DNA of 64,000 nt. Origin: Porphyridium purpureum (lineage: Eukaryota; Rhodophyta; Bangiophyceae; Porphyridiales; Porphyridiaceae). The translations under genes were made by a program, and so were the position numbers. How positions within the stretch are numbered: position 1 is the stretch's first letter; every line of letters starts with the position of its first letter. Under the pieces are notes generated by a model. That model had not been told where the DNA came from, made no database searches, and worked only from the letters and a program-made list of their open reading frames with translations. The DNA is taken from the NCBI GenBank assembly GCA_008690995.1, contig VRMN01000003.1, positions 558,001 through 622,000 of the forward strand, written 5' to 3'. This document shows, one piece after another, positions 44,103 to 53,238 of this stretch.

Positions 44103-45476
44103 TTACACATTGCTTCGCGACTGTTTTACGGGTTCGGACGTGAGGCTGACTGGTGAGTCGAGCCGCGCTGAGGCCGCGTGCTGTCTCATGGCTTCCTGTA
44201 CGGCTACCTGCTGTTCCACCGTGTGCTTGATGAATCGGCCCTTGACCCGAGGCCGAGAATCCGCGAGTTGTTTGCGGCAAGTGTATCGAACCTTCGTGTT
44301 GAACGAGCGCTCTTTGCGCTTCTGTCGGAGCCTCAGAATTGCTGCCTCTCGAGCCTTTTTCTTGAGCAGGCGGTCGTAATCAATTTCACGTTGGCTCTTC
44401 GAGCCGTGGTAGTGCTGAGATGACCGCGCATTTGCAAAGGGAATACCGTCACTCTGCTCAAAAAGGGCCTTGCTACCGCCAAGACCATCCACACATGCGT
44501 GCTTTGCCTGAGCCGACACTGCGCTCGATGTGACCTGGGATGCTGTCGTAAGAGCTGGAGCAGCTGATACGGCTACTTTCGCCCATCGCTTTCCCGCCTC
44601 TCCCGCAGCCGCCACATAGCTACTGTTGACTGCCTGATTCTGCATTGCACCAGTTGCATGACTCGGAGTGTTCCATAGATCGCCACTCCGCTCCTGCTTT
44701 TGCCCCGCCACTGGTTGCGGTGGCTGTTGTGGATGGAGCTGAGCAAGGTCAAGCAGCTGGAGGCCTGAACTTCTCATATTCGCAATTGCGTTACCAGTGT
44801 AAGTCGACCGTTCTCCCGGAGAGAACAAATGTCGAGACTGAAGCGCCTGCGGGAGTGTTCCAGTGAAGTCGGCAAGAACGTCCGGCGACATACGGCGGCC
44901 ACTTTCTGGCACTAGAGGAAGCCCGTCCCGTTGCGAATGCACAAACTGCGGGGTCAAACGCGTCGACATGATATCCATCCGCACGTGCGGATCGTATTGA
45001 GGACTGAACAGAAACGGCGTCGCATCGTTTGGTCCTGCGTAATTTTGCGTTACCGTGGTGTCGACCAACTGCGGCGTGAAAGGACCCAGTGCACTGATTT
45101 CTGGGGATGCATTAATGTTCAACCCACACCCCGACGGAGGGGCATAGACTTGCGGCGTCGACTGCTGCGGCGTCGGCTGCTGCGGCAAAGTTGGCGTGCC
45201 AAACACGACCTGCAGGGAGCGGAACGAGTCGAGCGTGGCTTGCCTGAAACATGAGACAGCATTTCGAAACTGCACGTTTCCGTTCACTACGGGCGTCGTT
45301 GTGATCGCGGCTGCGCCAACAGCGGCGCTCTTGTGCCCGGAGGCGCCATGCAGCTCGTCGACGGGGATGCTCCTCCCCATGTCGACTCCCGGCGTCATAG
45401 TCCATCCAAAGCCCGCGCTAAGCTCCGGCGTGAAACCGCCGAAATCCATGTTTGATATCTCCGCGCTCCTAGCCAT
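44103..45476 (-). CDS. CCT-motif protein
   Basis: A 457-residue protein, mostly disordered and rich in Gln, Ser, Pro and Ala, with a C-terminal CCT motif (about 376-419): REAAILRLRQKRKERSFN, TKVRYTCRKQLADSRPRVKG, RFIKH. This motif is found in plant CONSTANS, TOC1 and ASML2-type regulators and binds DNA or NF-Y partners. It also carries a nuclear-localisation-type basic cluster. There is no B-box or receiver domain, so it is the CMF (CCT-only) type. A role in light, circadian or stress gene control is inferred from the family. The ATG is at 45476, one codon inside the open frame. LIN9-like gene follows after 23 bases. Confidence 0.85.
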   Translation of the reverse strand: MARSAEISNMDFGGFTPELSAGFGWTMTPGVDMGRSIPVDELHGASGHKSAAVGAAAITTTPVVNGNVQFRNAVSCFRQATLDSFRSLQVVFGTPTLPQQPTPQQSTPQVYAPPSGCGLNINASPEISALGPFTPQLVDTTVTQNYAGPNDATPFLFSPQYDPHVRMDIMSTRLTPQFVHSQRDGLPLVPESGRRMSPDVLADFTGTLPQALQSRHLFSPGERSTYTGNAIANMRSSGLQLLDLAQLHPQQPPQPVAGQKQERSGDLWNTPSHATGAMQNQAVNSSYVAAAGEAGKRWAKVAVSAAPALTTASQVTSSAVSAQAKHACVDGLGGSKALFEQSDGIPFANARSSQHYHGSKSQREIDYDRLLKKKAREAAILRLRQKRKERSFNTKVRYTCRKQLADSRPRVKGRFIKHTVEQQVAVQEAMRQHAASARLDSPVSLTSEPVKQSRSNV

Positions 45477-45943
45477 CAATCACCGCTCACCGACTCGACG
45501 ATTTCTGCGTCCTACGCGCCACCTCCTCACCTGCGGCTGTCCCCCTTTTGCCACCGTGACGATTCTCTCCACCACTAAATCGAAAGGACGTGGCCGAGAC
45601 ACAAAGACGTGCTGAAAAGGGCCGCTTGCGCAGGCGAACAGGCATGTGCGTGGTAGGACCGGAGCGGCTCGAGCTCACAAAGGTACAGTGGATCAACGAA
45701 CCCCTTTGATTCACGACTGTACCGCCGCACGCTCGGTTGAATGGTGGATTCGGAGACGTTCAGCGCGCGTGACGAGCACGCTGTCGCCTGCTGCGGCTTC
45801 TGCAAGGTCCCTCACTGGCCACGTCGGTCCGCGACTGCACATTTATAATCTATCGCAACCTGCGAATCTCGGGCTTACACACTAGAACATCGAACGTGGA
45901 GACTCATTTCAAAACCTGGCGCTGAAAGAGCGCTCAGCTTCGA
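45477..45943. other. Promoter region of the CCT-motif gene
   Basis: A 467-base gap between two minus-strand genes. A TATA-like element reading TTATAAAT on the minus strand lies near 45842-45849, about 370 bases before the CCT ATG. Nothing else was recognised. Confidence 0.4.
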
Positions 45944-46825
45944 CTATGTGCAGTGGGCATGTGCATGAGGCGTCCATCCGATCTGGACAAAGCCACGCAG
46001 CATGTAAATCGACAGGTAAACCATCGCGGAGCTGCCGACGACGTCTTGCACCGCCGTCTCCAACGGACCAGCCCATTTGCCCGCGTCGCGACCGGCCACA
46101 AAGGCGAAAAAGAGCGGGGCGCACGTTCCACTGATTCCTGCCGCCAAGATACTCAGCATCTGTGCCGTGGCAATGGTCACCGCAAAACCGAAATCCAATG
46201 AATTTGTAAACGCGTAAACCCACAGAAGTGCTAAGGAAGCAAGGGCGGCTGATACTGCCAAGGAAAGAGCGCATGCCACGCAAAACTCCTCCTTCATCCA
46301 AGTCATAAAATTATTGCGCGTCACAAGCTCGTGACTGATTGCGCGCGTTGTCAGATTGCTTGCTTGGAGTCCGACGTTACCCGAGATCGCCGAGCAAAGC
46401 GGCAGAAACGCGAGCAAGATCGTGTACTTTTTGTTGCCAAGCACTTCACAAATGGATTTCCCTCCCCCACTGATCACGAGTACGACGGGAATTTCGATTG
46501 CCAGCGTCACCAGCAGCGCAAGGTATCTCTCTGGGAAGGCCCTGGACAGGACGGAGCCGGCGCTATACGCGGTGGCCGCGTGCGTGATGGCCTGGAAAGA
46601 AGCTTCGCTCTCTGACCTGATCTCACTGAACGCTTCATTCAAGTAATTTTCCAGATTCTCGAACGAAATTCGGTTGTGCGTTGGAAGGCCTGCGTCGCTG
46701 TTTACCCCCGATGTGACGCACCCGTCCACCACGCGTTCACCGCCGTATTGCACAAGTATGCCTGCCTCGGATGCGCTGGTCTGCTCCTGCTCGTGCGCCT
46801 TCAGTAAAGCCTTACGCTCATCCAT
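45944..46825 (-). CDS. MgtE/SLC41-type divalent-cation transporter domain protein
   Basis: A 293-residue protein with the MgtE membrane domain. About five hydrophobic helices are seen from residue 95 on (YLALLVTLAIEIPVVLVISG, LLAFLPLCSAISGNVGLQAS, VACALSLAVSAALASLALL, FAVTIATAQMLSILAAGIS, DVVGSSAMVYLSIYML). The signatures are C/P-x-x-S-A-I-S-G-N-V-G-x-Q-A-S and P-L-E-T-A-V-Q-D-V-V-G, which line the Mg2+ pore in MgtE. No CBS or N-domain precedes them, as in SLC41 proteins. The first ATG is at 46825, in good context (GCCATGG). The frame stays open a further 70 codons upstream without an ATG and reads like a transit peptide (FLVGSLLAVPRRKIFRSSLL), so a first exon with its own ATG may exist upstream. 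Confidence 0.8.
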   Translation of the reverse strand: MDERKALLKAHEQEQTSASEAGILVQYGGERVVDGCVTSGVNSDAGLPTHNRISFENLENYLNEAFSEIRSESEASFQAITHAATAYSAGSVLSRAFPERYLALLVTLAIEIPVVLVISGGGKSICEVLGNKKYTILLAFLPLCSAISGNVGLQASNLTTRAISHELVTRNNFMTWMKEEFCVACALSLAVSAALASLALLWVYAFTNSLDFGFAVTIATAQMLSILAAGISGTCAPLFFAFVAGRDAGKWAGPLETAVQDVVGSSAMVYLSIYMLRGFVQIGWTPHAHAHCT

Positions 46826-47272
46826 GGCGGAAGACGATGTTCCCAAAATTGACAACCACTCCTCGCTCGCGCTCGCGCCGTTTGTGACGACCAAACGCTC
46901 TAATCCAGCCAGTAAGCTACTTCTAAAAATTTTACGCCGAGGTACAGCCAGTAAGCTGCCTACCAAGAATTTCGTGGCTGAGCGCAAAAACAGGGCGGGG
47001 TTTACAAACCTTGCCGTAGCAACAAAGCAGCATCACCTACAGGGAGCTACACGGCGTTCGTGACAAATCCAGTGGCGCAGAAGACTTGTACGACACACAT
47101 TCGTTTTACAAGTAGGTTTCTTCGGTATCATACCTGGTGGCTGCCGAAGCCCACCACCCATAACGCACATGGGAGATGACTCTCACCCCCGCCCGTAGGA
47201 TCGGAGTGCGACAGGGAAACCGCAAGTCCTTGCTATCCATTACAGAAAATCCGCAACCAACAAGTAAGCTTT
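46826..47272. other. Region upstream of the MgtE-like gene
   Basis: A 447-base stretch between two minus-strand genes. Bases 46826-47035 continue the MgtE-like reading frame without an ATG and look like an organelle presequence. The remainder holds the OST48 3' end; no other motif was recognised. Confidence 0.4.
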
Positions 47273-48718
47273 TCATCTTGCATCCTTGGCCTTATGCTGT
47301 CGCTCGGCGTCCACGGTAGGCTTGCCGTAGAGCACAACGGCAGTGAACACAATTAGGCTTCCCATCATAACGAATGCACTCGCGTAGTAGGGGTAGGCCT
47401 GTGGGATGAAGCGCTCATACTCATTGTGCCAAAAGGGCCTCACATTCACATTCTCCATCAGCGCCACATGAGAATAGCCTGTGCGAACGTAGGCAATTTC
47501 AAACTTGTAGATCCCAATCACATCCGGAATCGTGAGGTTCGCGTGCATGCTCGCTGACTCACCACTGGACTCGGACACTAGGGGCACCAGGCGTGCGCGG
47601 ATGTATGGATTCAGCATTGTAAACTCCACCTGCATGTCCTCCGGTGTCGTGGGGATCCAGTGACCGAGCGCACCAGCCCACTCAAAAACGTCCAGGGCAA
47701 AGCCAATGTCGTCCTGGACCTTGTACGTCCCGCGCTGCTCACCGTTGTTCGCGAGCCAGTGGCGCACATTCTCTGCTTTCAATACGCCGCGCTCCCCGCA
47801 CGTCCACGAGAGCAAATCCAAATAGAAGTCCCGATGCTTGACGCCTGCGAGCTGCATGACCTGATCCTGCAGCATCGCCACGCCTCCAATGTACGCCCCG
47901 CGCCCCGTGCCAGTATTCCGCGCCTGCAGCACCGCACCGAGGACAACCTCATTGCCGCTTGCGAGCGGAATATCTGTAGCTGACTCGAACTTTCTTCCGC
48001 AATACGCAGAAGGTGAACCCCACAGCACAGGCTCTACGAGCTCATTGGACGTATACAGGCTAGCACCCACGCCCTTGAACAGAATGGAAGAAGCTGAAGG
48101 ACTCCCAGCATTCACGATTGGTTTCGCTTTCGTTACCCCTCCTGCCTTGATGAAAGAATGTGACCCGTCCTGGTCCAGACCAGCATCAAATGAGCCGTGG
48201 TCAATCACAACATTCAATTTGTCGTCCAGTTGTACACCCAGACCAGCGGCGAGCTGCTTCGTGAAAGCTCCATAGTTATAATCTGCCGCGACAAAGACGG
48301 ATCCCCCTTGATCAACGAAATCGAGCACGGCGCCGGCGCTCCATCCGGGGCCGAGGTTCTGAGCACGCGGCACCAGCGAGACAGCTGTGTCAAAGACGTA
48401 CTCGCCGTCCTGCATCAGAAGAATCTCGGCCGTATCTGGTGCATCCAGCGCTTTCACTGTGACAGCATACCCCGTTTCCACTAGATGTTCCTGGATCGTC
48501 TTGTACTTCTCTTGCATATCTGACAGGGTCGGCACAATTACGACAACGCGATCGCGCCCATCCGGCCCGATCGCGACAACCCCTGCTCCGCCCATGACTA
48601 TCAGAAGCATGAATATCATCCCAAGCATTGTGAGCACCCATCGCGTACTCCCCCTCGGTTGAAGCCGGTACCAGAAGCTCCCTGCCATGGGACCACACCA
48701 CGTGTTCTGCAACCGCAT
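47273..48718 (-). CDS. DDOST: Oligosaccharyltransferase 48-kDa subunit (OST48/DDOST/WBP1)
   Basis: Non-catalytic subunit of the ER oligosaccharyltransferase complex for N-glycosylation. Seen: an N-terminal signal/anchor (TMLGMIFMLLIVMGGAGVV), a GIFT-like N-terminal domain (VVVIVPTLSDM, FDTAVSLVPRAQNLG, LDFVDQGGSVFVAADYNYG), and the family motifs DHGSFDAG, NPYIRARLVPL, IPDVIGIYKFEIAYVRTGYS and VRPFWHNEYERFIPQAYPYY. A C-terminal membrane helix (AFVMMGSLIVFTAVVLYG) is followed by a short charged cytosolic tail ending KAKDAR, without a clear Lys-Lys retrieval motif. Length 481, from the first ATG at 48718; a second at 48688 sits just before the signal and may be used instead. Confidence 0.95.
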   Translation of the reverse strand: MRLQNTWCGPMAGSFWYRLQPRGSTRWVLTMLGMIFMLLIVMGGAGVVAIGPDGRDRVVVIVPTLSDMQEKYKTIQEHLVETGYAVTVKALDAPDTAEILLMQDGEYVFDTAVSLVPRAQNLGPGWSAGAVLDFVDQGGSVFVAADYNYGAFTKQLAAGLGVQLDDKLNVVIDHGSFDAGLDQDGSHSFIKAGGVTKAKPIVNAGSPSASSILFKGVGASLYTSNELVEPVLWGSPSAYCGRKFESATDIPLASGNEVVLGAVLQARNTGTGRGAYIGGVAMLQDQVMQLAGVKHRDFYLDLLSWTCGERGVLKAENVRHWLANNGEQRGTYKVQDDIGFALDVFEWAGALGHWIPTTPEDMQVEFTMLNPYIRARLVPLVSESSGESASMHANLTIPDVIGIYKFEIAYVRTGYSHVALMENVNVRPFWHNEYERFIPQAYPYYASAFVMMGSLIVFTAVVLYGKPTVDAERQHKAKDAR

Positions 48719-49038
48719 CTGCTCAGACCACTCCGTCGAGAGCGTACTCGCGGGGGGGTTTGCTAAATATTTGACACTTTCCGTACAGCCTGCCCGCACG
48801 GTCTCTACGTCCGTCCTGCGACTGATTCAAGTCACTGTCGCCCCGAAATTGTCGGCCTGTTAGTTCAATCTGCCAGCCGTGGCCTTCGTCCCCCTTTAAA
48901 AAGTTGGTCTGTGCCGAGTCGTGGTCGTGCTCGCGATCTGAAGATAGTGACACATCACCACGAAGTCAAAACAGAATCGCACGGCGACGCTATCGGGGAC
49001 TTCACACATGAGCGGTTGCGGCTGCATCGCTCCGGACA
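48719..49038. other. Divergent intergenic region between OST48 and the thioesterase
   Basis: A 320-base region. On the minus strand an AT-rich AAATATTTAG (near 48762-48771) precedes OST48 by about 45 bases; on the plus strand TTTAAAAAG (near 48896) precedes the thioesterase. Both are weak core-promoter candidates. Confidence 0.35.
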
Positions 49039-49737
49039 ATGTGGAATCGGTCTACTCCAAGAGGCGCATCGGACAGCGCTTGTTTGGGCTACATTTCTGT
49101 GCACGGATTCTTTGATGAACGCAAGCCGATGGCGAGGCCCCGCTCGCAACAAGCCGGATGCCCCTTGAGATCAGAGCCATTGACTCGTCTTGGCCGACCC
49201 CGGTACGTCGCTTTGCGGATTCCTGGCACGGGATCAGCTAGAATGCTGGCCAGTAAGGAGGTCCGCACGCACCCGGATGAAAGCGATTTCGTGCCGACGT
49301 TGATTCCAGGCGTGGAGTTGGCCTCCCGCACAGGATGGATGCGCATGTGGCACACGGTGATGCCATCAGAGACTGATTACTCTGGTAACATCTGGCATGG
49401 TCGGTACGTAGCGCTTCTGGAACAGGCACGCGTGTACGCACTAGCTGTAAGCTTCGACACCAACTATGGCGAGCTAGTGCGTCAGACTCAAACCGAACTG
49501 GTGGTGCATGAAATGTTTATTAAGTACGTGAAGCCCGCAGCCATGGGCGAGCGTTTGTGGGTTTATGCCAAGCCATATAGACGTGGCATCCGAATGGCAG
49601 TCCACAGCAGCCTTGAGAATGCTGACGACGGGTCCCTCCGCGCGCAGTCAATTGTCACACTCGTGCCTCTGGATATGAAAATGGGCCGTCCGCTACGCCG
49701 GTGGCCGTCTCAATTTTCTATCATTGAAGGTGAATAA
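49039..49737 (+). CDS. Hotdog-fold acyl thioesterase (4HBT/YbgC-like)
   Basis: A single hotdog domain at about residues 100-225. PSETDYSGNIWHGRYVALLE corresponds to the YbgC/4-hydroxybenzoyl-CoA thioesterase signature in which the Asp in E-T-D-Y is the catalytic acid. It is followed by ARVYALAVSFD, LVVHEMFIKYVKPAAMGERL and RIRMAVH-like strands. The first 95 residues are Arg/Pro/Ser-rich and probably an organelle presequence. Met69 is an in-frame alternative start. Plastid relatives hydrolyse acyl-ACP or DHNA-CoA; the substrate cannot be decided here. Confidence 0.8.
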   Translation: MWNRSTPRGASDSACLGYISVHGFFDERKPMARPRSQQAGCPLRSEPLTRLGRPRYVALRIPGTGSARMLASKEVRTHPDESDFVPTLIPGVELASRTGWMRMWHTVMPSETDYSGNIWHGRYVALLEQARVYALAVSFDTNYGELVRQTQTELVVHEMFIKYVKPAAMGERLWVYAKPYRRGIRMAVHSSLENADDGSLRAQSIVTLVPLDMKMGRPLRRWPSQFSIIEGE

Positions 49738-49809
49738 ACCAGAACGTTTGCGCGTGTGCCCTTTGTCAGACGAGCTCGCTTTGTGGTTTTGCGCCGACAG
49801 AGTTGAGAA

Positions 49810-51390
49810 CTACGCACCGAGCGCGATCCATAGAAGCAGGGATCGAAATGGTGGAGTTGCGCATAAACACGTACTGAAAATTCCCACAAGCGTCATGGCA
49901 ATGACTGCAAACGGAAACGGCTCTCCCTCGCCCAAAATCGCTGCAGAACCCAGCCCGTGTGCAGCGCTACCTGTCGCCAGCCCACGTGATATGGGCGACT
50001 TGAACCCAAAAATGTCCAGAAGCGGAGCGTGAAAGTTGGCCCCTAGCAATCCCGTAATGGACACGGCGCTAGCCGCTAAGGCGGCATCGGTTCGCAGCAT
50101 CTGCGCCATGGCAATTGCCAGAGGCGCTGTAATCATGCGGGGCAGAAGCACAAGACGATATTGCGGGGCTATGCCAATCAACCGCACTGCCGCTGCCGTC
50201 CCGACCAGACTCAGGACCGACGCTGTGAGAGTAGTACCGAACACTTCTAGCTTGTGCTTCAGAATCAGCTCCCAGCGGTCGTACATCTGAAACGCGAAAG
50301 ACAGAATTGACGGGCCAAGCAAATACAGCAGTACATCACCGGCACCAAAGGCAGACATCTGCGGGCTCTTGGACAGATACTCGCGGAGCAACACAAGCAG
50401 CGAAGCGCCAGATAACTGCGCGGCCACGGTCAGACCAGTCAAGGTAAAAATCGTACAGGAAATGAGCGGATGTATCACCTTCTTCAGACGCGCTGGAAAC
50501 ATTTGGCCTGCGCAGAAGCCACACAATGTTAGTGCCAATCCATAAACGAGTCGGAATGCACGCACGCGTGGCGAGAAGCGAGAGGCTGCGAGAGAAGCCA
50601 GAGCAGTACCTAGCCACCCAAGCGCCGTACGCTTAGCGAACGTCGGTGGAGCCGCAGCTGCTGTCTTCGGCTTGCTTCCGGCCTTTGATTTGTCTCCAGT
50701 ACCTCCTTGCAGCCTTGTCGAAAGGGTTGAGAACTTCTCGGCAACAGCAGCTGTCGAGAGGAGCGAGCAAACAAAGCCACCAATAACAACAAACCCACAC
50801 TTCCATGCGTCTGCAACTGGTGGAAGCTTTGCAGCAGGGAGCGCCACAAGAATTGGGACAAAGAATACGGCAAGCCACTTTGCAAAAAGGCTGACACCAG
50901 GTCGAAACCAAGCGGTCACAGCATCAGCCTTTTCCTTATCCACTTGTCGTAGTGCGAGCAGCGCAGTCAAGAGGGTTAACATGCCACCCAGGGGCGCCGG
51001 AAACGGAATTTGCAATGTTCGGAAAGCAGCAGCAAAGCCTGCGTTCAGCACAAGTAGAAGTCCGACGGAAGGCGCTGCTTTCAGCGCCAACGTGCCAGTC
51101 CCACTTGCAGCAGCCGCACGCTGTTGTGAGGTCTCTTGCAACGATTGCTCCTGTTTGCGCAATTCCGATGCAGTAAACGCCTCTGGTGGAGCAGCGTTTC
51201 CACCATCAGCCAGTGCAAGCACGCGCGAACGTGTTCTCGCTTTTTGAACGGACGTGAGCCCACGGCTGGCGAATCGACTGATACGGACTTGTCCCGTAGT
51301 CCCTGCTGCGCGCTGGGACGACCATGACACAGAGGACTTGCAGTCCCGCGAAAGCCCCGAGACCGAGGGCACGAACAGAACGCCAATCAT
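49810..51390 (-). CDS. PLGG1: Plastid glycolate/glycerate translocator (PLGG1, LrgA-LrgB fusion)
   Basis: Inner-envelope carrier of photorespiration that exports glycolate and imports glycerate. It is a fusion of two bacterial membrane modules. The LrgA/CidA-like part (about 118-245) includes LQIPFPAPLGGMLTLLTALL, DAVTAWFRPGVSLFAKWLAVFFVPILV and CGFVVIGGFVCSLLSTAAV. The LrgB/CidB-like part (about 330-520) includes FGAGDVLLYLLGPSILSFAF, LLPRMITAPLAIAMAQ, ASAVSITGLLGANFHAPLLD and RGLATGSAAHGLGSAAILGE. The first 100 residues form a transit peptide. Between the modules is a Lys/Ala-rich loop (GDKSKAGSKPKTAAA). Length and order match plant PLGG1. Start ATG at 51390. Confidence 0.93.
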   Translation of the reverse strand: MIGVLFVPSVSGLSRDCKSSVSWSSQRAAGTTGQVRISRFASRGLTSVQKARTRSRVLALADGGNAAPPEAFTASELRKQEQSLQETSQQRAAAASGTGTLALKAAPSVGLLLVLNAGFAAAFRTLQIPFPAPLGGMLTLLTALLALRQVDKEKADAVTAWFRPGVSLFAKWLAVFFVPILVALPAAKLPPVADAWKCGFVVIGGFVCSLLSTAAVAEKFSTLSTRLQGGTGDKSKAGSKPKTAAAAPPTFAKRTALGWLGTALASLAASRFSPRVRAFRLVYGLALTLCGFCAGQMFPARLKKVIHPLISCTIFTLTGLTVAAQLSGASLLVLLREYLSKSPQMSAFGAGDVLLYLLGPSILSFAFQMYDRWELILKHKLEVFGTTLTASVLSLVGTAAAVRLIGIAPQYRLVLLPRMITAPLAIAMAQMLRTDAALAASAVSITGLLGANFHAPLLDIFGFKSPISRGLATGSAAHGLGSAAILGEGEPFPFAVIAMTLVGIFSTCLCATPPFRSLLLWIALGA

Positions 51391-51805
51391 TGTGTGCCGT
51401 GCGTAGACTTAACGAGCACGCGAGATGATTGTGCGGCGATGGATGTGTTCCGGCCCGCGACCCGATCACTGGACTGCAACCGCGGCCGTTTCACCCGCTG
51501 CTCATGTGTGACTCCGCACGCGGTCGATCAGCTAAGCATGCAGCGAGCAAACTAGTCGGCGGCGAAGAGCGTGTTCCTCACAAACATGGAGCGGACGTAG
51601 CGGCCTTCCATTCTTCCAGGCGACGCAATTTGAACCACGAAACGGAAATTCACGTCGGGCTGACAGGTGGCGGTGCTGCGTGCATTTTGGTGGCTGCGCG
51701 GGGCGCGCTTGCGTTGGTTCTGCGGGGGTACACTGTACACTGTGCGCCGATTTGCTGAGCGTTGCAGGTGTTTATCTCCATGTCGGGGTGACTGGCGCGC
51801 CCCAG
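51391..51805. other. Divergent intergenic region between PLGG1 and the DUF924 gene
   Basis: A 415-base region carrying both promoters. The DUF924 frame runs back to 51680 without an ATG. No clear TATA box or RNA gene was seen. Confidence 0.4.
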
Positions 51806-52546
51806 ATGAGGTTGCGCTCCGCATTTCACACGGAGTGCCGCCAGCGGCGGGATTGGACAATCATGTTCCACCGGCCGTGCGCTTTTACTCCCGCGTCGCC
51901 ATTGAGCGGGATGCCGACGCCCGGCGACGTGCTCAAATTCTGGTACCCAGACCCTGACACACAGGCTCGGCCCGACCACGCGCGATGGTTTCAAGGAGGA
52001 GAAGAGTTGGACAGGCAAATTGCACAGAGATTCGGCGGTCTCTGTGACGCATTGCGAGACAATCATGGACAGCGGGCGGCGCTCGTGACTTCCTGGCAAA
52101 CGGAGCACGGGCCGGCAGGTGTCCTTGCCCTGACGATTGTCGCCGACCAATTTTTCCGGAATGTTTTTCGAAAGACCGCCACTGCCTTCGAAGGCGACAG
52201 GCTGGCATTATGTTGTGCGAAAATGTCGATGGAGCGAATGTATGACGCCAAAACTTACGGACGATACGGGCGCTCCTTTGGAGTCATTTTACCCCTCATG
52301 CATTCGGAGAACTTGCATGATCATGATTTGCTGGAATCGCGATTCAAACTTTACCGTTCGTTGGATTTGGAAAATCATGGTGAGGACATGGCTCTTTCAT
52401 ATGACGGAGAACAGGAGTTTGAGAGGAAACACCGTGTCATTCTCGAGCGCTTCGGACGCTATCCTCATCGAAACGCGGTACTGGGTAGAGTTTCATCGCA
52501 GGCCGAGATTGAATTCTTGGTAGACAGCGACTCTTTTGGCCAGTGA
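51806..52546 (+). CDS. DUF924 family protein
   Basis: A 246-residue protein of the DUF924 (YPO1402-like, TPR-like helical) family. Family blocks are in order: DVLKFWYPD, ARWFQGGEELDRQIAQRFG, AGVLALTIVADQFFRNVFRK, FGVILPLMHSENLHDHDL, and the C-terminal HRVILERFGRYPHRNAVLGR plus SSQAEIEFL. The function of the family is unknown; it is common in bacteria, plants and algae. The ATG at 51806 is the first of the frame; another at 51863 lies shortly before the domain. The N-terminal 40 residues are Arg/Ser/Thr-rich and may target an organelle. Confidence 0.9.
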   Translation: MRLRSAFHTECRQRRDWTIMFHRPCAFTPASPLSGMPTPGDVLKFWYPDPDTQARPDHARWFQGGEELDRQIAQRFGGLCDALRDNHGQRAALVTSWQTEHGPAGVLALTIVADQFFRNVFRKTATAFEGDRLALCCAKMSMERMYDAKTYGRYGRSFGVILPLMHSENLHDHDLLESRFKLYRSLDLENHGEDMALSYDGEQEFERKHRVILERFGRYPHRNAVLGRVSSQAEIEFLVDSDSFGQ

Positions 52547-52745
52547 TGTCATGCGTCTAATGTATTGCACCGCAGCCAAGTCGGGTCGAGATGGATGCAC
52601 AAATTGACTCTTTCGAGTGATCAAGGAGACAACGTCAACATTTTGCTATCCGCGTCCGTCTAGGAGACCATAAAATCCGTTCCGTGTCTTTTTGCTTTCC
52701 GTCGCTGACCCGTCTGTAAGATCAACACGATGGTCACTCACCTTT

Positions 52746-52760
52746 TTCTTCTTCTTCTTC
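52746..52760 (+). repeat. Short TTC microsatellite
   Basis: Five perfect TTC units in an otherwise T-rich stretch between two convergent genes. Too short to mean much alone; such tracts can serve as poly(A)-site or length-variable markers. Confidence 0.7.
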
Positions 52761-52779
52761 ATTATTTTTGAATGAAAGC

Positions 52780-53238
52780 TCATTTGTACAAAAGCTTCTC
52801 TACGCTAATCAAGCCTGGCTCACTTACGACCGAGTCACAGTGCTCTTGCAACGCCGCTAAGCATGCTCGTGACTCTCTAGCCTGGTCCATGGAACGACTT
52901 GTTCTCATCCCAATGACCGAATGAAAGCCTAGCCGCCTTGCGGCACGCGCATTTTGAGCAGAAGCTGTGATGAAAGTTGCGCGAGGAGCAGATGTGCCCA
53001 CTTCTTGTAAAGCTCTCTTCATGACCTCACGCGCAGCAAATGTATTTCCTGTTTGCACCGCGTCTGCCGTGACAAGGTGGTCAAGGATTACATGTGCCTC
53101 GTCAAACATACGTGCACTACTCACTTCGTCCGTGCTCACCGTCTGGTCATCTCGAACGTGAATATCAAGATTGTTGAGAACGCGTGCAGTCTTCGAAGCC
53201 GCGCTCAAACTGTAACCGCACACTAGAACGCCCGCCAT
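52780..53238 (-). CDS. Downstream part of a possibly frame-split HAD-like gene
   Basis: A 152-residue frame that starts inside the preceding same-strand gene (overlap 53165-53238). It begins MAGVLVCGYSLSAASKTARV, a strand-helix pattern, and later has TFITASAQNARAARRLGFHS, which looks like the Ser/Thr strand and following helix of a haloacid-dehalogenase core. On its own it would be half a HAD domain. Either it is the C-terminal part of the upstream gene reached through a small intron or a sequence error, or it is an independent protein. No separate promoter space exists between them. Confidence 0.45.
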   Translation of the reverse strand: MAGVLVCGYSLSAASKTARVLNNLDIHVRDDQTVSTDEVSSARMFDEAHVILDHLVTADAVQTGNTFAAREVMKRALQEVGTSAPRATFITASAQNARAARRLGFHSVIGMRTSRSMDQARESRACLAALQEHCDSVVSEPGLISVEKLLYK

